Of a stretch of DNA of 33,546 nt, positions 1-9,636 are shown in pieces. Below the pieces are notes generated by a model. That model had not been told where the DNA came from. It saw only the letters and a list, made by a program, of their open reading frames with translations, and searched no databases. Both the position numbers and the translations under genes were made by a program. How positions within the stretch are numbered: the stretch's first letter is position 1; each line of letters starts with the position of its first letter. Location: positions 1 to 33,546 of the IMG/VR virus record IMGVR_UViG_3300049893_000788; one strand, written 5' to 3'. The DNA is from a virus.

Positions 1-1667
1 ACAGGTGGTATATCATCATAACCCTCCATAAAAATAGGATCATTTTGAACTACTTCTGTTTCTTCTTTAGGTAATAAATCTAATCCATCATATGCATTTT
101 CAGATATAATAGGATTTATGTTAATAGGAGGAGCAGGAGGTAATTTATTATCATAAACAGGTAAATGATTATTATCTTTATCTACATGATCAGGGTCTAT
201 ACCTATTGCATCAGGATATTTTTCTTTAAATTTTTTCCAGTATTCAGAATATACATCTTTTTCAGTCCAATATTTTTTTAAGTTTACTGGTTGTACTGGT
301 TTTTTATATTGTAAAATATCATACCCTATCCAAGAGGCTTGTCCAGGTTTTTCACTAAAATCTTTTATAGTTTTAGCAGCTTTTTCATACTCTGCTTCAT
401 TTTTATATTTACTTTCTTTTCTAGTAAAAGTTTCTGCCCGTATAGGTTGAATATTTTTATTCTTAATTATTGTAATATCAGGTAATCCTTTATTTGAAAT
501 TTTATTATATCCAAAATCTGGTGTAACTTGTTTATATTCAATAGGATTATTAGGATTAGTTATTTTATATTTTTCAGATTTTTTAACTAAAGCTGGAGGA
601 CTAATAACTGGCACAGGATAAAATTTACCACTACTTATTATACTATTTTTTAAATTATTATTTAAAGTATACAAATTCAAACTATCATTATAAGCTTTTA
701 ATCTTGGGTCATTAGGATCTGTAACATAGATAGGATTTACTCCTCCTCCACCTGTTGGACCTCCATCTGCATACATACGAGCTTTATCAGTACCCATCTG
801 ATAGTTAGTTAAAGTTCTATCTGCTCCTGCATCATAAAAAGAAGGAGTAGTAGGTGTAGGAATAGAACTATTTGTTACCCATGAACCATCATCATAAGCA
901 TCAATCCATCCACCATCTTTATGTTGTATATCTTTAAATCCATATCTACCCATTATAGGATTAGGATTAAAAGGTGCATACTTTTGATACATTTGAGCAT
1001 CTCCTTCTACAGTTCCAGGAATAGAATATTTTAAATCATCTGCTCCAGGAATAAATATTTTTTGTCCATTTCTTGTAGTTGTAATACCATTGTATAAAAT
1101 ATCTTGTGGTACAAACTGCATACTAGAACTTGCATTTGTAAGTACATTATCAGGTATATAGTTAGAATCTCTTTTTACCATATTAGCTAATGCAGCATTA
1201 CTTTCTAAAACAGGTCTATTGTAATAATCAGATATTAAAGGATTATTTTCATTAATAGGAGTTTGAGGTTTTCTTAAAGGACCTTCATAAAGTTCAGGTA
1301 TTTGAAAATCTCCAAACATATTTTGAGCCCAATGATAACCTTCATGTTTTAATATATTATCAGGAGAATTAGGGTCATCATTAATATTATAATAAATTGT
1401 ATTACCTACAGGGTCATAATAACTTCTATTAGTAGTTCTATAAATAGTAGGTTTATTTTTAGGATTATCTAATGGATTATTTTCTCCTACTATACTACCA
1501 TCTGCATGACTTCTAATCTTTCTTTCTTGTCTTAACATTTCAGCAGTAGGCTTACGTCCTGAACCACGATTAGCTCTTATATTATCCCATAGACCTCTAC
1601 GAGAATAAGAACCATCAGCTCTTTTAATTAAACTTCCTTCGCCATACATATCTAACCAATTTTCCAT
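1..1667 (-). CDS. Large virion protein with HExxH motif (C-terminus outside window)
   Basis: Open reading frame of at least 555 codons that starts at ATG 1667-1665, one base after the stop of the upstream 1937-residue tail gene, and runs off the left edge. Its position and tight coupling suggest a virion-associated protein, perhaps an internal cargo or ejected protein. Residues 23-47 carry an R/K-rich stretch (GLWDNIRANRGSGRKPT) of a kind I associate with large Bacteroidota-phage proteins. Residues 108-112 read HEGYH, preceded by NIL and followed by WAQN, which fits the HExxH helix of zinc metallopeptidases. The rest visible is Asn/Pro-rich and low in hydrophobic segments, without signal peptide or membrane helices. 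Metalloprotease activity is inference: the third zinc ligand cannot be assigned by eye. The existence of the gene is well supported; its function is not. Confidence 0.8.
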   Translation of the reverse strand, partial: MENWLDMYGEGSLIKRADGSYSRRGLWDNIRANRGSGRKPTAEMLRQERKIRSHADGSIVGENNPLDNPKNKPTIYRTTNRSYYDPVGNTIYYNINDDPNSPDNILKHEGYHWAQNMFGDFQIPELYEGPLRKPQTPINENNPLISDYYNRPVLESNAALANMVKRDSNYIPDNVLTNASSSMQFVPQDILYNGITTTRNGQKIFIPGADDLKYSIPGTVEGDAQMYQKYAPFNPNPIMGRYGFKDIQHKDGGWIDAYDDGSWVTNSSIPTPTTPSFYDAGADRTLTNYQMGTDKARMYADGGPTGGGGVNPIYVTDPNDPRLKAYNDSLNLYTLNNNLKNSIISSGKFYPVPVISPPALVKKSEKYKITNPNNPIEYKQVTPDFGYNKISNKGLPDITIIKNKNIQPIRAETFTRKESKYKNEAEYEKAAKTIKDFSEKPGQASWIGYDILQYKKPVQPVNLKKYWTEKDVYSEYWKKFKEKYPDAIGIDPDHVDKDNNHLPVYDNKLPPAPPININPIISENAYDGLDLLPKEETEVVQNDPIFMEGYDDIPP

Positions 1668-1668
1668 A

Positions 1669-4600
1669 TTATCTTGAATTTAAAGCGTAATTTGCTTTAG
1701 CAGAATGAACTACTAATTTATTATTTAAATTATTAGTGTATGTAGTATTATTATAACGCAATTCTATCATAAACCATTTATCTTTAAATCTTCGAGTCAT
1801 AGAAGGTTTAATTGTAGATATGTTAGCTGGGTCAAATATACTTGTGTTTGGAGTTATTACTTTATCAGAAGGTATTCTAGTATTCCAAATACTTTTATGT
1901 TTTCTTGCATAATTAGTTCTACCACTATAATCTAATGTATTAGGAATTAATGTGAACCAATCTGTATTTTGATAATTATCATATACACGCATATCATCAA
2001 AGAAATCATAAAAATCTATTTGAGCTACTGCATCATATTGTAAATCATATGTCCCTAATCTATTAGGTTTAAATGCTTCTACTACAAATTCTAAATTATT
2101 TAATACTTTTTCTATTGTAGGATTAGAATTTAGAATAAAACTTAAAGTAGAAAAATCAGGAGTTTGATCATAGAATGTAGCATAATTACCATAATTATGA
2201 ATATAAATTTCTTCATTATCTACTCCTAATACTACATTAGGATTAGGAGAGAAGATATTTAATTTATCATTAATATAAACTTTAGGGTAATGAGTGTATT
2301 CACCTACATAACCATCAAGTAAATCATTATAAACTAATGTAAGTTCTAAAGGAGTATCTTGACTAGCATCTAAGAAAGTCATATAAAATTCATTATGTCT
2401 AAAATCATATGTAGAATGTATACCTCTAAATCTATATGGATTATCATTAGTTTGAAGTACTCCATATAATCTACTATATAAGAAAGCATTTAATCCTTTT
2501 ATATCAGACACAGGTTCTAGTCCTGAAGGTTTGTATCTATACATTTTTCTAGCAAGAGCATCAAACCATATAATACTATAGTCAGACACAGACATACTAA
2601 ATTGATGTTTAGTTCCTGTCTTAGTAGAAATATAATCATACCTTTCTAAAATACCTGAACTACCTAATACTAAATCTGATGCAGTATTATCTCCACTTTG
2701 TACAACTTTTTGCTCATCAACTTGTGCTACTCCAAATCCTTTATCTTGAAAATAAAACATTTTATCTTGGAAGATAATAAGATTATTAATAGGACCATAA
2801 GCTGATTCTACATCTTTGTATAAATCTGGTTTATAAACACTCCATGATTCTACTTGCTCACCATCAGTCTTTTCTTGAGACCTCCATATTCTACAATCAT
2901 ATGTGTTAGGTATAATTGCATTAGGTGTTTTAGGAAAAAATCTATAAATACTTCTAGTATAATTATACAAGAATACAGAATCTATTCTAAAAGTTTCCCA
3001 TTCTTCTATACGATTAGCATTACCCCAATCAACTGAATTAGTTGAAATATCAGGATTTTTATTTTTAGTAAAACGACTAAATCTATTAGTAACCTCTCCT
3101 GCATTACCAGATTCTTGAATAGTATCATGATAATATGTATCTCTTACTCTTCTATAATTAATAGGTATACTTGTCTCAACAGGAAATATAGAAGCTAACC
3201 ATCTACTATAAACATTAGGACTTCTAAAATATATTGCTGGGAATACTCCAGAAGCCCAGTTTCCATTAGAAGGATTACATAATTCATGTCCTCCATATCC
3301 ATCAAAAAAATCTAAAGTATTATCAAATAAAGTAATTACAGTATCTCCACCATAAACTATTGTTGAAGTAGTTCCAGTAGGAGAAACTCTAAAGAAATTA
3401 TTACAAAAGATATATTCAGTATTAGCCCTAGAAAAATAAGAGTTACCACCATATACAGAATTATCTGGTATATTAGCTGTATAATTAGCTAGATAATTTC
3501 TCCATTTACTAGGATCACTAAAAAATTGATCTCTATTAAAAAAATTTCCTGATGCTGTACTCCAATCTAAATAAGATTGAGGACCATTTAATTCTACAAA
3601 TAAATTTTTACCTGTAAATCCTAACATTAAAGTATCTCCTGCAGTATAAGCTCCAGTAGCCCATTGGCCTGAATTAATTTGATAACCTCCTGATGCTAAA
3701 TGATAAGGTGCAGGATCTGATGGATTAGCATGATATACAATAGGTACAGACTGTACTATATTTATAGTATTTGTTGTATCTGTAACAGTAGTATTATATT
3801 TATTTTGATTAGTTGATGGGTTATTTAAAGATTGCGCTTTTACTACATCTATAATACCTACTCCTGTAGTATTTTTTATAGAATTAGGACTATCAATAGC
3901 TTCTATAAACTGATAGTTTTTTACAGCTTGAGCTAAATAGTAAAGATAACTTAAAGGACTTCCTCCACGATTATTTACTTCTGTTTTTATTCCACTACCA
4001 AGTCCATTAGTATTTTGTACACCTCCTTGTCCAGCAGCATTCCATTGAGGATACCCAGCATCTACTTCATCTAATAATCCTAAGAAATCTATTCTATGAG
4101 TATTATTCCATCCTGGAAATTTAGTAGATTCTATAATATTATTTGTAGGTTCATCTCCATCTATCCACTGCATAAATTCAGGACTGTGCATAGACCATAA
4201 ATTATGATAAGCATAATTTTGATTATTAGGTCCATTATCATTTCCAAATTTTCCTGGAGGGCTTAAATAAGCATGAGTACCACTTTTAGGACTATCATTA
4301 CAAAGTTTAAATGCAGGTCTTATTATACCTTGCCCTAAAATATGTTTATCTGAATCTGTTTTTTCAGCTCTAACTATTGAACCATGTGTAAAGACAGAAT
4401 CTGGAGGATTTAATATAGTAACTTTTAATGCTAAAGGTTTAGCATATAAATAATTATTAGTAGAATCAAAATAAGTAAGATCAGAACAAAAAGGTTTATT
4501 AAACCAATCTATACCTATTCTAGTTCTATTTCCACCACCTGCATATGCTGGATTAGCATCATATGTAGTATCAGGCATCCATATATGAGGCATTCTAATA

Positions 4601-7482
4601 TCTCCAATCCAATTTACATAAGTAGGATTATCTAGATTATCATAAAACACCATTCCAAATCTATACATCTCATCTCTTCTATATCCTACATATGTATCAT
4701 ATTTATAAGGAGAAGCATAATTTGTAAAAGAAGAACCTTGTGAATAATAAGGTGTAGTACCTAATGAATCAAATGTTACAAAGTCATTAGGAAAAGGTCT
4801 GGCAAAAGAAGAAGAAGTATTAGCATCATTTAATTTAACACTATCTAATACAAAAGAATCAGTATAAAACTCATATTCTAAATTAATACCTGAACCTCCT
4901 AATACATTTGAATTAACCTTATATAATAAATTTTTATCATCAGTTGGTGCTTGTTGACTATATGGTTGAATACAATCATGGTCTTTAGGTACAAGGTAAG
5001 GTGTAGGCATAGCTACTCCATTTACTGCAGTAATCATATAACCAAGGTCAGCATCTACAGTATATTCATTACCTTGACTATCATAAATAGAAGTTGTTTT
5101 TTCATTTATAGGAAATCTATAAACTCTAGTATCATATTCTACTTCTTGTCCTGTTACAGTAATATTACCTAAAAATAAAGTTTGTTTCTTAGCAGTTAAT
5201 GTTTTACATCTTCTAATAGCTGTAGTAAAAGCTGTACTTTCTTCTAAAGTTATATCTACTGCATCTTCATTTCCCCAAATATAAGTATCAATCTTACCAT
5301 CTGCAGGTATAGTTTCTTTTTTAACTATTTTTATTTCAGGTACATCATTATTACTTTTATAATAAATTGTAGCAAACTCTATTTCATTATAATTAGTATC
5401 TACATTATTTATGTTTATTCTTATACCTTTTCTAGAATTAATAGGAGTTCCTGTAGGAGGTGTACCATTAGTACTTGCAGTAACAGGATAATTTATAGTA
5501 GTTTTTATACCAGTAGTTCCTGGATAATACCCATCATAATCTGTACTTGTACCTGCTTCAAATAATGGAATGCTATTAGAAGGTCTACTAAATCTAGTTT
5601 CAGAATTATTTAAATTTTTTAATCTATAAATAACTTGATAAACTCCTGCATTTAAATCTCCTCCATCTACTATTTGAGTAATATAAGGTAATTCCATAGT
5701 AAGACTAGGAATTAAATTTAATTGGTCTATAGTTAAATTAGCAGTTACAGAAGCTTGAGAAGGAGCTACATTTATTTGTCTAGGTACATTATAATTATCT
5801 GTCCAATAAATTTTTTGAATATCTTTATTTTCATATCTAGCTTCTATCATACCTGGATTAGCAATAGGCCTCCATGTAGTAAAATCTAAAGCAGGATTAT
5901 TATAAACTAATTCTATATTATATGTAGAAGGATTACTATAATCTCCCGTTTTATCATAAGTAAATCTCCATATTTGACCATCTCCTATTATATAAGCAGG
6001 GTCTTCAGGATCTTGTTGATTCGATGTAGTGAATAAATAAATATCTTCTCGTAATGTAGTCCATCCTATAATAATAGGAGCATCTACTCCATAATAATCA
6101 TTTAATACTGTAGCTATAGTTAAATTTATAGGACGAGCAGTTACTTTAAAATAATCTAAGTAAAGTTCTAAAGAATAATTAGGATCAGTTGCTAAAGAAG
6201 TACGCTCTATAAAAATAATATAAACAGGTTTTTCTGTAGCTCCATTATTATAAGGAGTATCAGTAAAAGAAATAATACCTGTTACATTATTACTTGTAAT
6301 TTTTAAATTATCTTGTCCTGGATTTAAAATTTGAGTATAAACTAAACCACAAGGTCTAGTCCCATCTAAAAATCCTGAAATATTTGTATCTGGATATTCA
6401 TAAGTAAATGATGAATCAGACCATGAATCCCCCATGTATAAATAGACCTTTAAAGTCGTTACATAACTTCTAGTATCCATATTACCTATGGCATAACTAA
6501 AATCGTAATTCCAAGAATCTGCTGAATAATCTTCAATATTATACAAATTTTCTCCTATAACTGAATAAGAAATAATAGCAGTATTAGGCCTACTGTCAAA
6601 AACAGAATCTCTCCATAAATCATTATATAATAAAGTAGTAACTGCAGAAGTACCTGGAATTAAATTATAACTAGTATCATATACTCCAGTACCCATATTT
6701 ACATACATATAATAATCTGGATCTGGGAGAAGAAAAGCTGGACTAGAACTTGAAGATTGGCAATATTTATTTTCTATCTTCCATTGATTAATAGGATCTG
6801 TAGCTCCATTAGTAAAAGTAGGACTAATACTAACAGCAGGTGCTAAAGAAGGAAATGTTCCACTAAAAGTATAAGTATTACTAGCATTGTTAAATTGCTG
6901 ATATGATGGTGTATAAGGAACTATATTTTGAAACTCTTCATCAATAGGTGAAAAACCTAAAGAAGTAGTATCTACAGCACTTGTAGATGTAAGAGGTCCT
7001 ATTGCAATACTTCCACATCCAGCTTCACCTGCTAGTAAACTTATATTACCATATAAATGTCCATTATCATTTACTACACTATATGTATTACCTATAACTG
7101 TAATTCCTGCAGCTAAAAATGCTGCATCAGTTTGAATAAATGTTACAAAGTCTTGTAATAATTGTTGATATGTAGTATATGTAAAACTAAAAGTAGTATA
7201 TTCATCAACAATTTCTACATAAAATTGCATGCTATAGTCTTGTAATGTAAAAAGACCTTCTGTAATTTTAGTTATATCAAACTGTATAGTTTTTTTACAA
7301 GGTACATCAGGAACTTGTAAAGCAAATGTATTTCCTTTAATATTAGATCTAACAGCTAATGTAGCTCCATCATCTGTAGTTACTCTAAAATTTTTAGAAT
7401 CATATACAACATTTGGTTGTACTTTACTAAAGGCCATGTCTTTATTTACAAGACCACCTAAATCTTTGAGTTCTTCAGCCAT
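1669..7482 (-). CDS. Giant tail stabilisation / muzzle-type protein, 1937 aa
   Basis: Very long, Asn/Tyr/Thr-rich, beta-rich protein without membrane segments. The N-terminus (residues 9-50: GLVNKDMAFSKV, NFRVTTDDGATLAVRSNIKGN) has the layout I associate with the crAss-like tail 'stabilisation' protein, the distal tail component beyond the ring proteins. A central region (about 560-720) has the NVPRQINV and GVYQVIYRLKN style of that family. The stop is one base from the start of the next gene, and the start lies 10 bases after the stop of the neck/tail protein encoded upstream, so it is cotranscribed with the tail genes. Unbroken length argues against frameshift. It might also include host-recognition surface, but I see no clear lectin or enzyme motif. 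Structural role: fairly confident; exact position in the tail: inferred from family order. Confidence 0.75.
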   Translation of the reverse strand: MAEELKDLGGLVNKDMAFSKVQPNVVYDSKNFRVTTDDGATLAVRSNIKGNTFALQVPDVPCKKTIQFDITKITEGLFTLQDYSMQFYVEIVDEYTTFSFTYTTYQQLLQDFVTFIQTDAAFLAAGITVIGNTYSVVNDNGHLYGNISLLAGEAGCGSIAIGPLTSTSAVDTTSLGFSPIDEEFQNIVPYTPSYQQFNNASNTYTFSGTFPSLAPAVSISPTFTNGATDPINQWKIENKYCQSSSSSPAFLLPDPDYYMYVNMGTGVYDTSYNLIPGTSAVTTLLYNDLWRDSVFDSRPNTAIISYSVIGENLYNIEDYSADSWNYDFSYAIGNMDTRSYVTTLKVYLYMGDSWSDSSFTYEYPDTNISGFLDGTRPCGLVYTQILNPGQDNLKITSNNVTGIISFTDTPYNNGATEKPVYIIFIERTSLATDPNYSLELYLDYFKVTARPINLTIATVLNDYYGVDAPIIIGWTTLREDIYLFTTSNQQDPEDPAYIIGDGQIWRFTYDKTGDYSNPSTYNIELVYNNPALDFTTWRPIANPGMIEARYENKDIQKIYWTDNYNVPRQINVAPSQASVTANLTIDQLNLIPSLTMELPYITQIVDGGDLNAGVYQVIYRLKNLNNSETRFSRPSNSIPLFEAGTSTDYDGYYPGTTGIKTTINYPVTASTNGTPPTGTPINSRKGIRININNVDTNYNEIEFATIYYKSNNDVPEIKIVKKETIPADGKIDTYIWGNEDAVDITLEESTAFTTAIRRCKTLTAKKQTLFLGNITVTGQEVEYDTRVYRFPINEKTTSIYDSQGNEYTVDADLGYMITAVNGVAMPTPYLVPKDHDCIQPYSQQAPTDDKNLLYKVNSNVLGGSGINLEYEFYTDSFVLDSVKLNDANTSSSFARPFPNDFVTFDSLGTTPYYSQGSSFTNYASPYKYDTYVGYRRDEMYRFGMVFYDNLDNPTYVNWIGDIRMPHIWMPDTTYDANPAYAGGGNRTRIGIDWFNKPFCSDLTYFDSTNNYLYAKPLALKVTILNPPDSVFTHGSIVRAEKTDSDKHILGQGIIRPAFKLCNDSPKSGTHAYLSPPGKFGNDNGPNNQNYAYHNLWSMHSPEFMQWIDGDEPTNNIIESTKFPGWNNTHRIDFLGLLDEVDAGYPQWNAAGQGGVQNTNGLGSGIKTEVNNRGGSPLSYLYYLAQAVKNYQFIEAIDSPNSIKNTTGVGIIDVVKAQSLNNPSTNQNKYNTTVTDTTNTINIVQSVPIVYHANPSDPAPYHLASGGYQINSGQWATGAYTAGDTLMLGFTGKNLFVELNGPQSYLDWSTASGNFFNRDQFFSDPSKWRNYLANYTANIPDNSVYGGNSYFSRANTEYIFCNNFFRVSPTGTTSTIVYGGDTVITLFDNTLDFFDGYGGHELCNPSNGNWASGVFPAIYFRSPNVYSRWLASIFPVETSIPINYRRVRDTYYHDTIQESGNAGEVTNRFSRFTKNKNPDISTNSVDWGNANRIEEWETFRIDSVFLYNYTRSIYRFFPKTPNAIIPNTYDCRIWRSQEKTDGEQVESWSVYKPDLYKDVESAYGPINNLIIFQDKMFYFQDKGFGVAQVDEQKVVQSGDNTASDLVLGSSGILERYDYISTKTGTKHQFSMSVSDYSIIWFDALARKMYRYKPSGLEPVSDIKGLNAFLYSRLYGVLQTNDNPYRFRGIHSTYDFRHNEFYMTFLDASQDTPLELTLVYNDLLDGYVGEYTHYPKVYINDKLNIFSPNPNVVLGVDNEEIYIHNYGNYATFYDQTPDFSTLSFILNSNPTIEKVLNNLEFVVEAFKPNRLGTYDLQYDAVAQIDFYDFFDDMRVYDNYQNTDWFTLIPNTLDYSGRTNYARKHKSIWNTRIPSDKVITPNTSIFDPANISTIKPSMTRRFKDKWFMIELRYNNTTYTNNLNNKLVVHSAKANYALNSR

Positions 7483-7491
7483 AATTTTTTA

Positions 7492-8295
7492 TTAATATCT
7501 TCCTCTAAATCCTCTTGTATTTATTGTACTAAATGCAGTTCTAAAGTCTTCATTACGAACAACCATTTTAGTAAGTTGTCTACGTAGACTTTCTGCTTGA
7601 TTAACATCAGGCATTTTAATATGAGAACTTGCAGATGCAACATCCCATTTCCAATCTTCTTCTGACTTCATATAAACTTTATCAGATAACATACCTTGTC
7701 TCCAAAGAATATAATCCATCTTTAATTGAAGATAAGATGAACAAGCTCTTTTATATTTTACATCATCAGGCACTAATGGAAATCCTTCTGCGTCTAATGG
7801 GAAAGCATAATAAGCCATACATACTTTACCTTCTTTAATATCAAAAGTAAGGTAGTTATTATTAATAGTAAATGTAGGAGGATTAGCTACAATTCTAGTA
7901 TTTAATGGTAAAGCTTGTGGGGAAAAAATATTACCAAAGTTATCATAGAAATTATCCATTCTAGCACTTTGGTCTAAATTATAATCACAACATGAACCAT
8001 CTAACATATGATGAAACAAGTTCTGAGAAGGTACTGCTAATACACCATCTATTGCTACAGCAATTAGTTTATGAAAATCTTCAGGTAACTCAATTCTATA
8101 ATCTTGTAAATCATACGCAGGGTCACCATTAAGTCCTATAACTTTTGGTATGTATTGAAGTGGTGCTCCAATTAATTCCATACACTCATATATCCAATAA
8201 GCCCCATCACCTAAATTGAATAAATCATTGTATGCAGTATTTCTAAAAAAATTATTTATAATCTCTTTAGAAGATGTATAATTAGCTATTAACAT
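7492..8295 (-). CDS. Tail tubular / ring protein (P22 gp4-like family), 267 aa
   Basis: Neck/tail ring protein candidate. The N-terminal helical part (EIINNFFRNTAYNDLFNLGDGAYWIYECMELIG) followed by YRIELPEDFHKLIAV is the arrangement seen in crAss-like tail tubular (gp4-like) proteins: a helical bundle, then a strand with LPxDF. The C-terminal half (VKYKRACSSYLQLKMDYILWRQGMLSDKVY) is a second helical pair typical of head-tail adaptors. Its start ATG at 8295 shares its last base region with the stop of the upstream gene, and it is followed after 9 bases by the giant tail protein, consistent with coordinated tail assembly. No membrane segments or signal peptide. Assignment is by pattern and neighbours, so the exact ring number is unknown. 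Confidence 0.7.
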   Translation of the reverse strand: MLIANYTSSKEIINNFFRNTAYNDLFNLGDGAYWIYECMELIGAPLQYIPKVIGLNGDPAYDLQDYRIELPEDFHKLIAVAIDGVLAVPSQNLFHHMLDGSCCDYNLDQSARMDNFYDNFGNIFSPQALPLNTRIVANPPTFTINNNYLTFDIKEGKVCMAYYAFPLDAEGFPLVPDDVKYKRACSSYLQLKMDYILWRQGMLSDKVYMKSEEDWKWDVASASSHIKMPDVNQAESLRRQLTKMVVRNEDFRTAFSTINTRGFRGRY

Positions 8296-8804
8296 TATGC
8301 AAAGTAATCTATATTAGTTGTTTTAATGAGCTTAGCAAGCTCTCTTTTTCTTTCACGAAGAGGTTCAAACTTATAGAAAGATTTACCAGTTGGTCCTTTT
8401 TTGCATAACCAATAAAATCTGTATCTACAGTTATCTCTATCTTCATTAAGGTGCTTTATAATTTTACCTGTCTTTTGGAAATAACCCCAATCAGTTTTTA
8501 AGTTTTTACTTTCATGTAAAAGACCTATATTCATTTGCTTCTTTTGTATCCTTATTTCACCTAAGTTATAAGGAACTGAGAAGGTTTTAGATTCATGAAT
8601 AACTTGATGCATTATTTCTTCTAGACATTTAGTAGTAACTTTTTTATAGTCTTCCCAACTTAATGATAAGTCTTTAGGATTAGATGTACTAAACTTACTA
8701 CCATGTGATTCAAAGTCAAACTTTTTTAAATAAGAAGTGTAGGCTGATTTTAGATTCTTATCAACCTTATATTTACCTACACCTCTTTTTGAAAGTTTAC
8801 TCAT
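8295..8804 (-). CDS. Conserved neck/tail-module protein, 169 aa, unknown role
   Basis: Basic, helical protein between two ring-protein candidates, overlapping the upstream gene by one base (stop/start) and the downstream one likewise. Visible pieces: Lys-rich N-terminus; WEDYKKVTTKCLEEIMHQVI helix; a strand-like VPYNLGEIRIQKKQ; DWGYFQKTGKIIKHLNE; then YRFYWLCKK and FKFEPLRERKRELAKLIK-like basic end. The pattern 'LGxIxIxK ... HLN ... YRFxW ... PxRxxKRxLAxxIK' is one I recall from other Bacteroidota phage tail modules, but I cannot name a function. The basic charge would allow DNA contact in the neck or a scaffold-type role. No catalytic motif seen. Confidence 0.65.
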   Translation of the reverse strand: MSKLSKRGVGKYKVDKNLKSAYTSYLKKFDFESHGSKFSTSNPKDLSLSWEDYKKVTTKCLEEIMHQVIHESKTFSVPYNLGEIRIQKKQMNIGLLHESKNLKTDWGYFQKTGKIIKHLNEDRDNCRYRFYWLCKKGPTGKSFYKFEPLRERKRELAKLIKTTNIDYFA

Positions 8805-9505
8805 TATGTTTTTCCTCCTCCTTCTTCAGTTTTACTTTGTTCTTCTAAAGCTTGATTACCACTGTTAGTTCTATCTTGTGGAACTTTAATAGCTAAGCTT
8901 AATTCTTCTACTACCATTTTAATAGCAGGATCTATAAGATGTGAAGACATAGGATAAGTACTATCCCAATCAAAACATGCATTACCTGCACAATCATCAT
9001 AATTGATTATTTCATTTGGTTGTTCAAATATACCAGTTACTGAAATATTCTCAATATATGGAGCATCTATAACATAGATGTAGTTATTAAATAAAGTAGC
9101 AAATGGTCTTTTAAATCTAGTATATGTAGCATATGGTACTCTAGTATAAGGAATAAACTCATATGTAAACCCACCAAACTCTGAACTACCTATAGCTGTA
9201 ATTAAATCTTTGTTCTTACCTTCAATAGGTTTAGGAATTTGCTGAGTTGTTTTGTATACTTTACAATCTAAAGGAATACTACTATCAAAAGAAGTATCTG
9301 TAGAATTAACAGGTAAACACTTAATAGTTTGTACATTATTATCAGATAAAGACTGCCCTTTATTAATTTGTTGTCTTAATAATGTAGCACGAGCCGCATC
9401 AATAAGAAAGGCTACTTGTCTATCTGATATTTTATCATCATCAGTAATTAATCCTCCTCTTAGGATTGACTTCACTGTGTATATTAGTTCCCTTTGGGTT
9501 GCCAT
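8804..9505 (-). CDS. Neck/tail ring protein candidate, 233 aa
   Basis: Starts MATQRELIYTVKSILRGG and has a helix DRQVAFLIDAARATLLRQQINKG, a combination typical of head-tail connector/ring proteins in crAss-like phages, followed by a beta-rich middle (GFTYEFIPYTRVPYATYTRF, NNYIYVIDAPYIENISVTGIF) and a helical C-terminus (AIKMVVEELSLAIKVPQDRTNSGNQALEEQ). The gene abuts the 169-aa gene downstream (stop/start overlap) and its 5' end is overlapped by the C-terminal codons of a small 64-aa gene. Acid-plus-Gly tail (EEGGGKT). Function is inferred from position and fold pattern; no enzyme motif. Confidence 0.7.
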   Translation of the reverse strand: MATQRELIYTVKSILRGGLITDDDKISDRQVAFLIDAARATLLRQQINKGQSLSDNNVQTIKCLPVNSTDTSFDSSIPLDCKVYKTTQQIPKPIEGKNKDLITAIGSSEFGGFTYEFIPYTRVPYATYTRFKRPFATLFNNYIYVIDAPYIENISVTGIFEQPNEIINYDDCAGNACFDWDSTYPMSSHLIDPAIKMVVEELSLAIKVPQDRTNSGNQALEEQSKTEEGGGKT

Positions 9506-9635
9506 GATTTACTTTTTTATTGTTACTTTTTTTCTTTAGTTGAGGTAACTCAGGTAGAGTTTTTTCTATTTCTAAGTCATCTTCTTCTGGTATATCCTCA
9601 ACCCAATGTGCAGATTTAGGCTTTACCTTTTTCAT
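9441..9635 (-). CDS. Small charged protein, 64 aa, unknown
   Basis: Short open frame filling the gap between the phosphoesterase gene (ends 9637) and the 233-aa ring-protein gene, whose 5' end it overlaps by 65 bases in another frame. Starts ATG at 9635, one base after the upstream stop. N-terminal half is acidic (WVEDIPEEDDLEIEKTLPEL), C-terminal half basic and Asn-rich (KKKSNNKKVNHGNPKGTN), so probably disordered. No recognised family. Spacing and codon use like the neighbours support a real gene; the long overlap leaves doubt, because its C-terminal third could simply be readthrough of the neighbour in a shifted frame. Confidence 0.5.
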   Translation of the reverse strand: MKKVKPKSAHWVEDIPEEDDLEIEKTLPELPQLKKKSNNKKVNHGNPKGTNIHSEVNPKRRINY

Positions 9636-9636
9636 A

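Noticed and set aside
1669-7482. Plus-strand open frames opposite the giant tail gene (e.g. 2854-3036, 4951-5172)
   Set aside because: Low-complexity Ile/Ser/Tyr-rich translations of the AT-rich antisense strand, with no coupling to any gene.
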